A stretch of 64,000 nt of DNA from Malachius bipustulatus (Eukaryota; Arthropoda; Insecta; Coleoptera; Melyridae): positions 39,458,929 through 39,522,928 of the forward strand of contig OU342635.1 of assembly GCA_910589415.1 (NCBI GenBank), read 5' to 3'. Both the position numbers and the translations under genes were made by a program. The notes under the pieces were generated by a model. That model was given only the letters and a program-made list of their open reading frames with translations. It had not been told where the DNA came from and did not search any database. Shown one piece after another: positions 48,918 to 60,160 of this stretch; within the stretch, counting starts at the first letter, position 1, and each line of letters opens with the position of its first letter.

Positions 48918-50052
48918 GGGTATTATAAAGGCTCATTAAGTTAACGGGCAGATTTCTGTGACCATTTCTGAAGAACGTCTCGTGTCACAATTCACACGAG
49001 TGTGAAATTTCTTTTCCGCACGTGATACGCACAGTACTTTTCCTACGACCACAATTTAACAGATTAATTATTTAACAAATTTAACACATAAATTATTTTT
49101 TCTGACAATGCTCTGCTTTTATGACCTTTTCTCCAATTTATGAAATGTTTATAAGCAGATCCGTATTTTTCTCTCGAAACTACAGGTAGCAAATTCAAAG
49201 AACACAAACCTGCTTGTTTTCTGACTTCAGGTGGTGTATTTTCTGCTTCAGATTCAGAGGAATTATAATCCATTATAATGATAGGTACCTAACTAAAGAT
49301 TATTTTTTCAGACTACCCAGGTAGGTATTATTTTCAATTCTACCAATGACTTTTTAATATTACTATTATGATTATGTTAAATCAGTGAATTCTACCGACA
49401 ATATTATTATTATTTATTATTAGACTCCGTATAAACTAAAAATAAGTGACGTGAGCGTGGAGACGTGGTAGATAATAACAATGATTTAAGAGAGGTTAGT
49501 ATAATTATCATCGATATGCAACTTCTACACAACGCAGGCGCTGTGCGTCGTCGATTGAAGTTAGTAGAGGACTGTGGTAGAGGTGTGCGAGTTATTTTCA
49601 CGATCACGTTCGTGAATTTGATTTGAACGCTACCAGTGCTGTTATTAGCGATCAACTCGTAAATTTTAATAATTACTGCCACAAGAGAATAATGAGTATA
49701 TTTTATAGTCTTGTCGGGTTCTATGTTATCCCATTTGTGTTTATTTTATTACCTTGAAGCTTTAAATGAATAGTTATTCCATTAACAATAAGTAACAGTT
49801 GAGTTCTCAGTTACCGCCCATCACTATTGTTTACATTAAAACTGTACGGAAACGATTTTTGGCTATGCGTTATGTCACTTTGTCGCACAGTTTTGGATAC
49901 GTGAGAAATCTGCTAGTTTGCGCACAAAAAACGATGCGCAAAGTAGTGTTTTGTATAGTGGTCGTAGGAAAAAGTCATTTGACGTCGATATTAGCTTCAA
50001 AAAAGAGCACAGAAATCTGCCCGTTAGCCTAATGAGCCTTAATAATATTGGG
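48918..50052. mobile_element. TIR element carrying the start of a recombinase-like protein
   Basis: The left end GGGTATTATAAAGGCTCATT then AACGGGCAGATTTCTGTGAC is mirrored at the right end (AGCACAGAAATCTGCCCGTT then AATGAGCCTTAATAATATTG). Pairing continues inside: CTTTTCCTACGACCAC near 49037 against GTGGTCGTAGGAAAAAG near 49959. A short derivative lies at 33693-33893. The interior contains the coding fragment at 49064-49273. The rest of the protein is absent, so this is an internal-deletion copy. Confidence 0.7.
49064..49273 (-). pseudogene. N-terminal fragment of a tyrosine-recombinase-like transposon protein
   Basis: 69 codons from Met at 49273: an acidic start (MDYNSSESEAENTPPEVRKQ), then LNLLPVVSREKYGSAYKHFI NWRKGHKSRALSEKI, then a few unrelated residues before a stop. 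The pattern LLPxxSxxxYxxAYxxFxxWxxxxxxxxLSE(N/K)xxxxY is, from memory, the opening of the helical core-binding domain of tyrosine-recombinase-like proteins encoded by insect mobile elements (Crypton-like or ZMYM-type relatives). The catalytic part (R...HxxR...Y) is not present. The fragment lies between the inverted ends of the element at 48918-50052. The family call is by pattern only; a different transposase with a similar helical domain is possible. Confidence 0.5.
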
Positions 50053-52130
50053 TGTTAGAGTGACATAGTTTGTTATTTACATTATTTCCGAACATGTAAT
50101 TCCCTCTTCACGAGCAACCCAAGACGATTTTTTTTAATAATGCGCCTGTCATTTTGATTTACCTAGTGATACTGAATGAATGATATATTACAATTATTCA
50201 TAACATACTCTAGATTTTTTTTTTTTTTTGATCGGAAAGCATACAAAATCCTCTTATATCTTCCATCTATCTGTCAATATTTTTTATCGATCCAATTATT
50301 CCAAACATCAATGCTTTTACTGAACGTTCGTTTTATTTGAGCTTATGAAAAATTCAATGCTCTAAATTATTAATGAGTCTCGTAGTAGCTTTTGGAAGTA
50401 TCTCTATAGAAAATATAAACATTTCCATCATTTTATAAATTAATGATCGGAAAATATTCACTCCGAACTGTTTTTCTTTGCTTCTTCTAAGTTGTTCTGT
50501 CACACCAATAGAAATATTTCGAGACGGAGAAAATTGTTAAACATCTCGAGTCGCTTGATGTTGGAAATACTTACAAAAGGACTGACGAAGAAGAAAAATA
50601 AAATAAATATTTCCTTTCAATACTAACATGGAATGTTGGTTATTAAAGCAAATATTGAAGGAAAGCTCTATATTTAATGTGGAAATTATTCTATACCCTG
50701 TTGTTATCATTACTAACAACCGTAGACTTTTCTGAGCTGAAAGTAATTATTCTCAAAAAACAAATTGAAAAATCTCCTCTCCATACTCACGTGAATTTGG
50801 TCTGGATTTTATCGATTATGTTGAAGGTAAAAATAGATACAAAAATGAAATGCCCGAATATAATATCGCTCGGCTTGGAGGCCCTCCTGCCATTTATGTG
50901 TATATGTTTTTCCCCGACACCAAATTCGCAATTTATGGATTATAAGAAAGGGACTTCGTAAAAGAGCAGAGAACCATAAACTTGAACATTGTAAGCCATA
51001 AAATGTCTACTTAGTTCGTCCTCAAACAAGAATAGAGTCCATTCGTAATGTCGCACGAGTGGTGTATAATTTAATTGAAGTTTAGTTCGTGTCTTGCAAA
51101 TCTACAACATAAATTTACTTAAACGTCGTTAAATTATTGTATCTATCGACCGCAAATATAAATATATTAAGTTGGAAGGTCAAGTTGTATTAAGTAATAC
51201 TAAACTCAATTTTACTACCAAGGAGGAGTTTTAAATGCTATCTTTGAAGTTTGCAAGTACTAAGTTTAATTGCTGGTATATAGCTAACGTCAGCATGATA
51301 ATTTACTTAAGTTATACGTTCAGCAGTTTATCTTTTATCTTGCTGAAAGACTTTGCTTTGCAAGACTTTAAAGAAACGATCTTAGAAAGAAACCGTCTTA
51401 ACATTTCACATTCCTTCATCCCCTTCTTAATTTCATTTGTAAATGTCTTTTAATGAAGATAATTTGATTTGCCAGATTTCCATATTTCGCAATCGACTTT
51501 CTTTCTCATTTTGATTTTCCTAATCTTTTATGCATTGAAATAACTGGGTTAACAAAGTATTTATTAATTCTTCAGAAAATAACGTGATCGATTGAAGGTG
51601 GTTTTAAAAATTCCAAAATCAAATGGAAAGAAAACTGAAAAGATTACAGGTATGGAGACGAGCTTTTATGAAAGTATTAACACTACAATCATAATGCGTG
51701 CTGGTTTCAGTTGGAACGGACGGCAAACTACATACCCATAATTTTGCTTCAAGCTTGCCTCTTAGGTGTTATGTATTATCTTATTTTATAATAAAGAAAC
51801 CCGTTTCCTCGAAACGGTGACTTCCACGACATGTTTATTTTTGTACACAACAAGATTCCTTCCTGACATTTTACCTTCATCGTTCACGTCGAAACATCAT
51901 AGAAACAACCACTCTCCTTAATTTGTTACTGGAACTCCTTCCTCTTGAAGCTTATTAAGTTCTGTTAGTCTGCGCGACTTGTAATTTAATCAGCGAACAG
52001 CATGAGCATGAACATTAAACATTGTATGGGTAGACCATAAAGTTCTAGGTGCATTTAATAAGAATGAAAAACTGATCATAATCTAATCATTTTAACATGA
52101 ATTATGATCTTTTGAGTAAATTTTTGACTA
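50053..52130. other. Last Loxl2 intron, nothing recognised
   Basis: AT-rich; open stretches on either strand lack recognisable motifs. Confidence 0.5.
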
Positions 52131-53774
52131 AACTGCTCAACAAATGAAACGTTACATGACCAAATTTGCCCTAACTTTGGCACTGATAAAATTTGGATTG
52201 TTTCGAGCAATTCAATTTTTGTTTCGAGGGTTCACTAGTTCAATCCCTAGTTTATCAGTCCGTATGTTTGCAAGAACTTGGTAATTCACACAAAGTTATA
52301 TAGGGTGGTAAATAAAACAGTTCCAAATCTCAGAAAGTTCGGCTTGCTCCCATTTCATCAAAGATTTTTCTTTTTAAATTTCAACACAAAGATCATGAAG
52401 ATGGACCTCATATCTCGAAACGGTTTTCGAATTTTCCGATTATTTCTTTTATTTACAGGGTGATCTCAAAATAACTACTTTTTGGTGTGGCAATGATAAC
52501 TTTGTTACCCGTGACTCGATTTTCAAAATGTAGGGCTCATTTTAAAGCTAAAACTTCAAGCAAGAACACGCAAGATTTATAATCGCCTAAGGACAAAAAT
52601 TAAAAATACAGGGTTGTATTAAAACTAACCCAAACCTGCATGGCTTCCGAAATCTGGTATTAAGGAAAATTTTAAATAAAGTCAAGTTGCTTTCAAACAA
52701 ACCATTCATTCTGAATACTTCAAGATGTTCTTCGCTTGCATGAGTTAAGAATTGTTGACATAAGAACAAAATTACAACTTCGTGTTTTCGAAGTGAAAAT
52801 CGTCATTTTTCAAGTTCAAGGCCCTGTACAACGAAAACGGCTGAAGATAGAGAAAAACGGCTTACATGTCCCTATTTTAACTTTTCATGTACTATCCCAT
52901 GATGTAGATAAAATGTTTATACAGGGTGATAAAAAATTTGAAAAATTCTGAGATTTCTCCACGCGTCGCCAAATAAAAAAATCAAAGAAAGTACAAATGT
53001 TTCTATACCATAGAATAGTACATGAAAAAGTAAAATATGGACATGTAAGCCGTTTTTCTCTATCTTCAGCCGTTTTCGTTGTACAGGGCCTTGAACTTGA
53101 AAAATTACGATTTTCACTTCGAAAACACGAAGTTGTAATTTTGTTCTTATGTCTACAATTCTTAACTCATGCAAGCGAAGAACATCTTGAAGTATTCAGA
53201 ATGAATGGTTTGTTTGAAAGCAACTTGACTTTATTTAAAATTTTCCTTAATACCAGACTTCGGAAGCCATTCAGATTTGGGTTAGTTTTAATACAACCCT
53301 GTATTTTCAATTTTTGTCCTTAGGCGATTATCAATCTTGCGTGTTCTTGCTTTAGCTTTAAAATGAGCCCTACATTTTGAAAATCGAGTCACGGGTAACA
53401 AAGTTATCATTGCCACACCAAAAAGTAGTTATTTTGAGATCACCCTGTAAATAAAAGAAATAATCGAAAATTCGAAAACCGTTTCGAGATATGAGGTCCA
53501 TCTTCATGATCTTTTTATTGAAATTTAAAAAGAAAAATCTTTGATCAAATGGGAGCAAGCTGAACTTTCTGAGATTTTGAACTGTTTTATTTACCACCCT
53601 ATATAAACTTTGTGTGAAGTACCAAGTTCTTGCAAACATACGGACTGATAAACAAGGGATTGAACTAGTGAACCCTCGAAACAAAAATTGAATTGCTCGA
53701 AACAATCCAAATTTTATCAGTGCCAAAGTTAGGGCAAATTTGATCATGTGTAACGTTTCATTTGTTGAGCAGTT
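52131..53774. mobile_element. 1.64-kb modular palindrome (fold-back element)
   Basis: Starts AACTGCTCAACAAATGAAAC and ends with the inverse (GTTTCATTTGTTGAGCAGTT); TA flanks both sides (52129-52130 and 53775-53776). Arms of about 800 bp pair along their whole length around a centre near 52953. Within each arm, blocks begin or end with (T)ACAGGG: near 52298 (TATAGGGTGG), 52457, 52609, 52826 and 52918, each mirrored at about 53600, 53445, 53295, 53078 and the centre. The innermost part resembles the centre of the element at 7753-8603. Apparent ORFs on both strands are mirror images of one another. Confidence 0.85.
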
Positions 53775-54286
53775 TATTATAAACCAGAATCTGCATAAAT
53801 CCCTTTATGACTTAAGTTTTGAACTTGGCCATTTGGTAGATCGTTTTTTGATATGAAATTTTCTCTCAGAAAAGGGTAAGAAGTAATTTAGTCGCGGCTC
53901 ACTTAATCTTTCGGCTTATCCTTAAGATTCGAACATTTTGGTTGGATAAACGTGGCCAAATTGTGAACAAACGAATGCCGCTTAAATTTTATAAAAATTC
54001 TCATCAGGTGCAGCTACTATCAATTTTTTTTTTCTACTTTGGTCGTAACTTTTTTTGAAGGGCATGACAAACGAAAATTTCGTTAGAGCAAACGTGGTTC
54101 ATGAGGATGCTGCTGTCAATTTTTTTTTAAATTTTGTCATAACTTGCTAGAGCAGCTGTTAATTTTTTTTATTTTGGGCGTAACTTTTTCCTGGAGGGGG
54201 GTGGACAAATGATAATTTTGATTAGAAAAACGCAAACGCAGAAAAATAATAACGAATGCCGTTTGAAAATTAATGAAATATGTTCC

Positions 54287-54303
54287 GGGGGGGGGGGGGG
54301 GGG
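54287..54303. repeat. Poly-G run (17 bp)
   Basis: Uninterrupted run of 17 G within the last Loxl2 intron, about 540 bp from the donor. Confidence 0.9.
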
Positions 54304-54808
54304 CGCTGTATACTATTCCCAGACTTATTAACACTCACTGTCTCTGCTCATCTTTTCAGATCTGCGTCTTAAAAGTACCGCATGCGTGGTAGAAAAAATA
54401 CCAATTTCTAAATTTTTCGTGTTTATTGTTTTGTTTTCAATTATTAGACTACTCACATACAGAGATTATAGAGAGAGATTACAAAGCCTATGAGAAATAC
54501 TTAACCTCCACTAATTATCAATTCCAAATTCATCATGAATCGATTCAACACCCACTCTGTATCTCGGAAACGAAGAAGTTTTGGTCACGTATTGATAAAT
54601 CAAAGTCGCATTGTTTAAATCCAAAAATCTTCAATTTAATTTTTATTACATAGTAACTGATGGACAGGGGAGATACACCCTGTATTATACCTACTAACTT
54701 TCTTTATGAATCACCCTAAGAAATAAGCCGTAAAAATATTCGCTGACTTCTGCAAAAATAGTCTAAATAGAAAGCGTCCCATATACAAAGATTCCTTCAA
54801 GACTGCAT

Positions 54809-54832
54809 GAATAATAATAATAATAATAATAA
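54809..54832. repeat. (ATA/TAT)n microsatellite beside the Loxl2 splice donor
   Basis: About eight ATA units; on the gene's strand the donor GTGAGT runs straight into (TTA)n. Confidence 0.9.
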
Positions 54833-54838
54833 ACTCAC

Positions 54839-55271
54839 ATATGACACATATGCCATTCCCACAGATGTTTCGGTATGGCAGGCCTGAAATCAGCAGTTCC
54901 TCCATTGAATATCCTGGCAGTGAACCTCAGAAGTCTCCTGGTTTCCAAATGCCACGAATACGATTCCTTCTGTATCTCATACGCTTTCGAAGCCAGGCAG
55001 TTTTCCTCCATGGCGCATTGCAGGAAGAATAACTGCCTGTCCTCCAGGTGAGCCGACCGCATCAAGTCTATGTGATCGATCACCAAGTCGGCCATGGTTG
55101 TGACGCAAGACACAGCCGCGATGTCCTTGCTCTGACAGCTTCCCTGAAGACGGTGGTTGTGCCGGCAGGAGGAGAGAGACGATTCGTTCCCTCTGCATGA
55201 GACCGAAACGAAAGTGGAGTTGGTGATATTGCCGCCGAAATAATTAGTTTGCATTGCGTCACTAGCGTAGC
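54839..55271 (-). CDS. Loxl2: Lysyl oxidase-like protein, exon with end of SRCR and start of amine oxidase domain
   Basis: 433 nt: two bases, 143 codons, two bases. The acceptor is TTTTCAG|GCTAC and the donor AT|GTGAGT. First it completes the SRCR domain (FVSVSCRGNESSLSSCRHN, then KDIAAVSCVT). It then enters the lysyl oxidase domain: LEDRQLFFLQCAMEENCLAS, RRLLRFTARIFNGGTADFRP and finally HLWEWHMCHM. LQCAMEENCL, NxGxADFRP and WxWHxCH are signature segments of LOX family catalytic domains; they secrete as copper- and quinone-dependent amine oxidases acting on lysines of matrix proteins (established). The histidine-rich copper motif is cut by the intron inside its Met codon, so WHMCHM is completed by HYHSM of the last exon, 7.85 kb away. 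An (ATT)n microsatellite starts directly after the donor. Confidence 0.96.
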
Positions 55272-56705
55272 CTGAAAAGTTTTTATTAGTTAGTCTATCA
55301 TGGAAGTGGAAAGCGAGCTTAAGAAGACGTTTGTACGGAAATTTGTAAGGAATTTAATAAAGCTGCCTTTCTAGGAGTTTGAGCACAACGACTTGATATC
55401 GCGCTTGTTATTGTGCTCACGTGAATCTTGCTCGTGATTTTATTTTATTGTAAATGATATTATTTTGTGCTCTCCAGAGCAGAAAGCTGTAAGGAATAGG
55501 AAATTCTGGGTGATAGAAATATACAATCGGAAACATCTGAGATTCTAAAAAGTAAGTATGTATCTCATTTATTCCTACAATAAAGTTCTTCTTAATCTCA
55601 ACGTTTATGTTTCATGAAGCAGCAGATGGTTCAGATGTTTTTTTTTTAAAGCTGGTATTTCAAAGCTCATATTTCTGATGAGAATACCTACACCTATAAT
55701 AAGCGGAACAAAGATATGAAGTAGATCGTCATTATTCTATCCTTCGGTGCCTCGATTTCAGACAAGCATGGATGTAACGTTGTAAAAGGAAAAATTTAAT
55801 ATTCTTTAGGTACCTTTATTACCGACACTTTCTAGGATAGCGCATTCACTCGTTGACGTTTATTTGACATGGAGATGTTTGAACAGCTGAATGTCATATT
55901 TTTGGCAAATTTAGTCACAGGCGTGGAAAGCAGATGGAAAAATCTAAGTTTGAAAAAATAAACAAAATATTAACACGAATTAAGAATGAGGAATCCTATT
56001 TTAGTAGACATTTAAAACATATAACATGTCTATGAGGCTGTCTGTTTGGGTCTTTTGTCTATTTTAGTCTTTGATATCATTTTTAACTCGATACCTTATA
56101 CGGCTACTGGGAAAAATAATCTTGACAGACCGATTGCAACAGAGTGGTCTAAAAGAAAAAGAAAAATAAAGTGGTCTAAAAACTGCCTGTTGGTGTTTTT
56201 TGTCCAGAATATTCCGGTGATGGATAAATATTGATAAATATTGACTATAATAAGTTTGAAACAATATTTGGGAAACGAGAACAAGATCGAACTCCTTTTC
56301 TATTGTTGAAATATCCTCTAACGAGAAAAAATCTTATACAATGTTTACTAAATACGCTGACATAACACCAAATATTGGAAATTTTTCGAAGGTGGTACAA
56401 AGATTCATGAAAAAACTAACTTTTTTAAAGTTAGTTGGACACTCCCAAGTTTTTCCCAACATTTTGTGCTACAGAGAATGCGCTATCAAAGTAAACGTCG
56501 CGGTAATGTAGGTTCCCTAATTATCCTTATCGCGTCATCTAGCGACGAAAGCCCTCAACTGGTAATGAAGTGTTGATTGATTTCCACCCGACTTCAATAA
56601 TAACGATTACAGGAATCTTTTAATCTCGGGAATACGTACTGAAATCTCAAGCAGCCGTTCAACCTCAGTACAGGAAGATAGAGGAGAGATAATCTGCCGA
56701 GAAGG

Positions 56706-56987
56706 GGGGCTATTCTCGAGTTCGTGGGAGTCGATTATACCATGCGAGAGTTCGAATGAAAACCGGTCAACCTATAATAGGGGGCCTGCATTACCGACTG
56801 TCAAATTAACTTCAAAAAACTTCAATTTTTTACGAGCGAACAACCGTCTAATTTTCAAAAAAAAAACTTTTTTTTCTAAATGTGCCAAAAATATCCAGCT
56901 GTTCAAACATCAATATGTCAATTTTTCACTTTGAATGGGAACGGTCTCCGGTGATCATTCCATTCCCACGAACTCGAGAATAGCCCC
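56706..56987. mobile_element. Small MITE with 24-bp inverted ends
   Basis: GGGGCTATTCTCGAGTTCGT GGGA at the left and its exact inverse at the right, 282 bp overall, inside the Loxl2 intron. No coding capacity. Confidence 0.7.
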
Positions 56988-57680
56988 GAAGGTGGGAACG
57001 GAATAAAAAGACGCAAGACGCGAAGCAATGTTTCTTGGCTAGGTTCAAGGAGACTGGAACGTTTTGAATCAAATTTATATTTTTTCCGCAAATACATCAC
57101 GAGTGACCTATTATAATTATGTACCTACCTGCTTTTTATCGAGTTGCTGTTAGTGTACTTTTTGAAAACATGTAAAATTTCGAGCAGAGAGAGAATTTTT
57201 AGTCAACTTCTTGAGTTTCAAACTTTAACTTTGCAGCTTTGAGAAATATCTTTCCCTTTCAAGTGAGTAACAGTTGAGCACAAGTGCTCGGCAAGGAATG
57301 AATATAAGCTTTAAGTGAACCAAAACTTGTTTTTTTTTCGAAACGCAAACAACAAGTTTGCAAAAAAAGAATCGGTTAGAATTAAAAGGCACTAACTCCA
57401 CCAATGTTTAATTGTTCAGGAAATGAAAAAAACGTTTTGTTTCTTAAAATTTTGTCAAATTGTATCCAAATTCAGCGATGTGATAGCTAATTTATAATAA
57501 TTACTCAATAAAAAATCAAATTCTGTGTGGAAAATAGGTTTTTCAAAATTTTCCCAAAAAACTCTTGTGGAGTTAGTTCCTTTTAATTCCAATTTGCAAA
57601 TAATGAAGAAAAACATTATTAATGCTGTCATTTTATTTATATTTATAAAGTTACAAAGTTATTTGTAGTTTATAGTTTAT

Positions 57681-57829
57681 TGCCCGTATTCACAAACGAT
57701 AATTTCCTAAATAATTACGTAATTAATTAAAGGAGTGAGATGGAGATATGCAGTTTTTTTGCAATAGAATGAGATGGGGATAACTGATTACGTAATTATT
57801 TAGGAAATTATCGTTTGTGAATACGGGCA
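57681..57829. mobile_element. 149-bp mini-element with perfect 43-bp inverted repeats
   Basis: TGCCCGTATTCACAAACGAT plus the following 23 bp are repeated inverted without mismatch; the spacer is 63 bp. The flanks (TTTAT on the left, TATAT on the right) allow a TAT target duplication. It lies in a Loxl2 intron. Confidence 0.8.
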
Positions 57830-59909
57830 TATATTTGATAAGCAATATAAGTTCAATAGGGCACTTCATACATGTTTTGCAGTATTAGCCGTCGGCCATG
57901 ATAGGTAAGTTTGTAGAACTTTAGGGATTTTTTCCCTTTTTCGGGACGTACTTCAGCAGTTGTCGGATTGCATCTACTTTGTGGTAATTTATGGGAATCC
58001 TCCCGATGTCATAAGCAGGGAAATTTATAAATTTAACAGTTTATTGCCTTCAGTGCATACGGGACTTATTTGCTTTCATTGCCAAACGATTCTATGCAGG
58101 TTTTTACACAGGAATCCACCATAAAGTGAAAAATGTTGAAAAGTGCCATGGAGTTAGTGCCTTTTAATTCTAACCGATTCATTAGTCTATTCTCCTTTAA
58201 AACTTCTAATTTTGAAATAAGATTTTTTTTTATTAGAAAAAAATCAGCAAACAAACTAACTTATTGTCATCAATAATTATTATTGTCTAGCTTCAAATAT
58301 TCCAAATGTGTCTCTCGGCAGCTGATGCCAAAAAATTTTTCTCGATGTATTGCATCGACGGCGCAGAAGTGAAGAAAAAAAAAAATAATATAATTCTTAT
58401 TAAATTTACTATTTTTGTAAGAAACTTTTAGAATGGTGTTATCTTCTCATCGCTGTTCTGTTAATTATAAGAAAACACAGGAGGAGAAAGGCGCAATTTG
58501 AGGAAAGTTTTGGAAAGTTTCGAACCACAATAAGACAGACGATAAATGGAATGGTAGTATTACGCTGATGAAGTTTATATTATTATTTAGTTGATTATTT
58601 ATAAAGTGTTTTGAGAAAGTTCTAATTTATAATTAAAATGTACATTTGTTTTAGATTGTTTATAAGAATTAATTCCTGCTTATTTCTGAAAAATGTACCT
58701 ATCTCTTTCATTCGGTTCTAAAAACACCGATTAGAATACTTTTTTCAGAAGAGTATAATAATAAGCACAAGTAACATTATGACTGTCGGGAATTAACTTC
58801 TTCTTTGAGACAATCTTTGTCTCAAAAATAATATTTGAATCATTTAAAAAGAAAATATAATGAATTCACAGGATATAACCAGAATAAAAAACATAATGTA
58901 CCTTCCTAAAGTGGTACAGATTTCTGACATCACAGGAATTATTTTTTAGAAAAGTTTTTAGCTTAACTGGTTCGCAAGAGCTTTGCACGAGCTTAAAATT
59001 TATCACCAAATATCGATTTTTCATCAGAAATTCCAAGTTTCAAACTTCAATTTACGAACAAGGGGTTTAATGTAAGTACATACTAAATCTAGCAGAACTT
59101 TTTGATCTGACGAACGAACTTTTTTAATACAATTACGATCGCGAAGTTTCCAAATGTATGGACTAACAATTCTACTTATCTCGTCTTGGGAGTTTCTAAC
59201 TCGCAACTTCAACATTGACGGCGTAGTTTACCAGGCGAGCAGATTTGCAAGTAGTTTTAAACTCGTGCTTTGTTTGAAAAAAAAAAACCGCTCAATTAAG
59301 AAAATAAACCGCAGAGCAAAGCAATCTATTCTAAAGTACTCGTATACGAACATAAGATGAACTTTTCTACTTTTAATAAGACTCAATTCTTCTCTATCTG
59401 AACACTTTTGGTATTATTATTTGCATATCGACGAACTAACGTTATCATCATTTGTAGGTCGACATTCAATTAGGGTTAAAAGCCGTTGAAACCCTCGTCA
59501 TAGCAATCAACCCTACCTCAAGATTTCGTCTCATTCCATGAAACAATAGAACTCGTATCTAAAGAAAGATACGAGGCGTCAATTCTGTCACCAGTTCCCC
59601 TGAATAATATGCTCGTTCTCTTATTAGTGACATAATAGCAATTAAAATCTCAGGTTAAACCTTCAATTTTTAGATAATATGTCTAATTTTGAATGTTTTG
59701 AAGAATAATTTAAGAATTTCCGGATCGTGGATTGCGTATGAATTAGAGAGATATTTAGTTGCTACCCAAATTTCTTTCTCATCAGAGAAATCATAGAAAA
59801 AAGAAAGAAAAAGCTTTCACTAACAATATTAATGATACAAAAAAATTGAAATAACAATGAATAAATTTATCAATTGCAGCAAATCCTTCTTCAATAATGA
59901 CACAATTTC

Positions 59910-60160
59910 TGATGGTCTAATGATGAAGACAGAAACATCAAGGTTGCGAGGATTATTTTAATTTCACCAGTCTGTCATATCCCTAATAACGCACCAAGAG
60001 AACAGAGAGCACTTACTATTCTACTATCAAATATCGCCAGAAATTCTCCCAGCGACATTTGTAATTTTTTATTTCCAGTTTTAATGATATGGTGAGCTAT
60101 CAAGCTGGTGAGCTAAAAAGAATCAGTGGAACGTCAATGTCTCCGTCTTCAAAAGATCGT
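59910..60160. repeat. Decayed member of the 12.9-kb palindrome family
   Basis: TGATGAAGACAGAAACATCA and CACCAGTCTGTCATATCCCT match the arm of the 12866-13191 palindrome. An inverted partner (ACGTCAATGTCTCCGTCTTC) lies about 200 bp away near 60130-60150. Confidence 0.5.

Larger units (their letters stand above)
53777..54838. other. Last Loxl2 intron, 5' end
   Basis: Holds the poly-G run and the microsatellite next to the donor; otherwise AT-rich and featureless. Confidence 0.5.

Noticed and set aside
52736..53174. Two frames on opposite strands with the same first 48 residues (MHELRIVDIRTKLQ...)
   Set aside because: They are mirror images produced by the 1.64-kb palindrome, not related genes.
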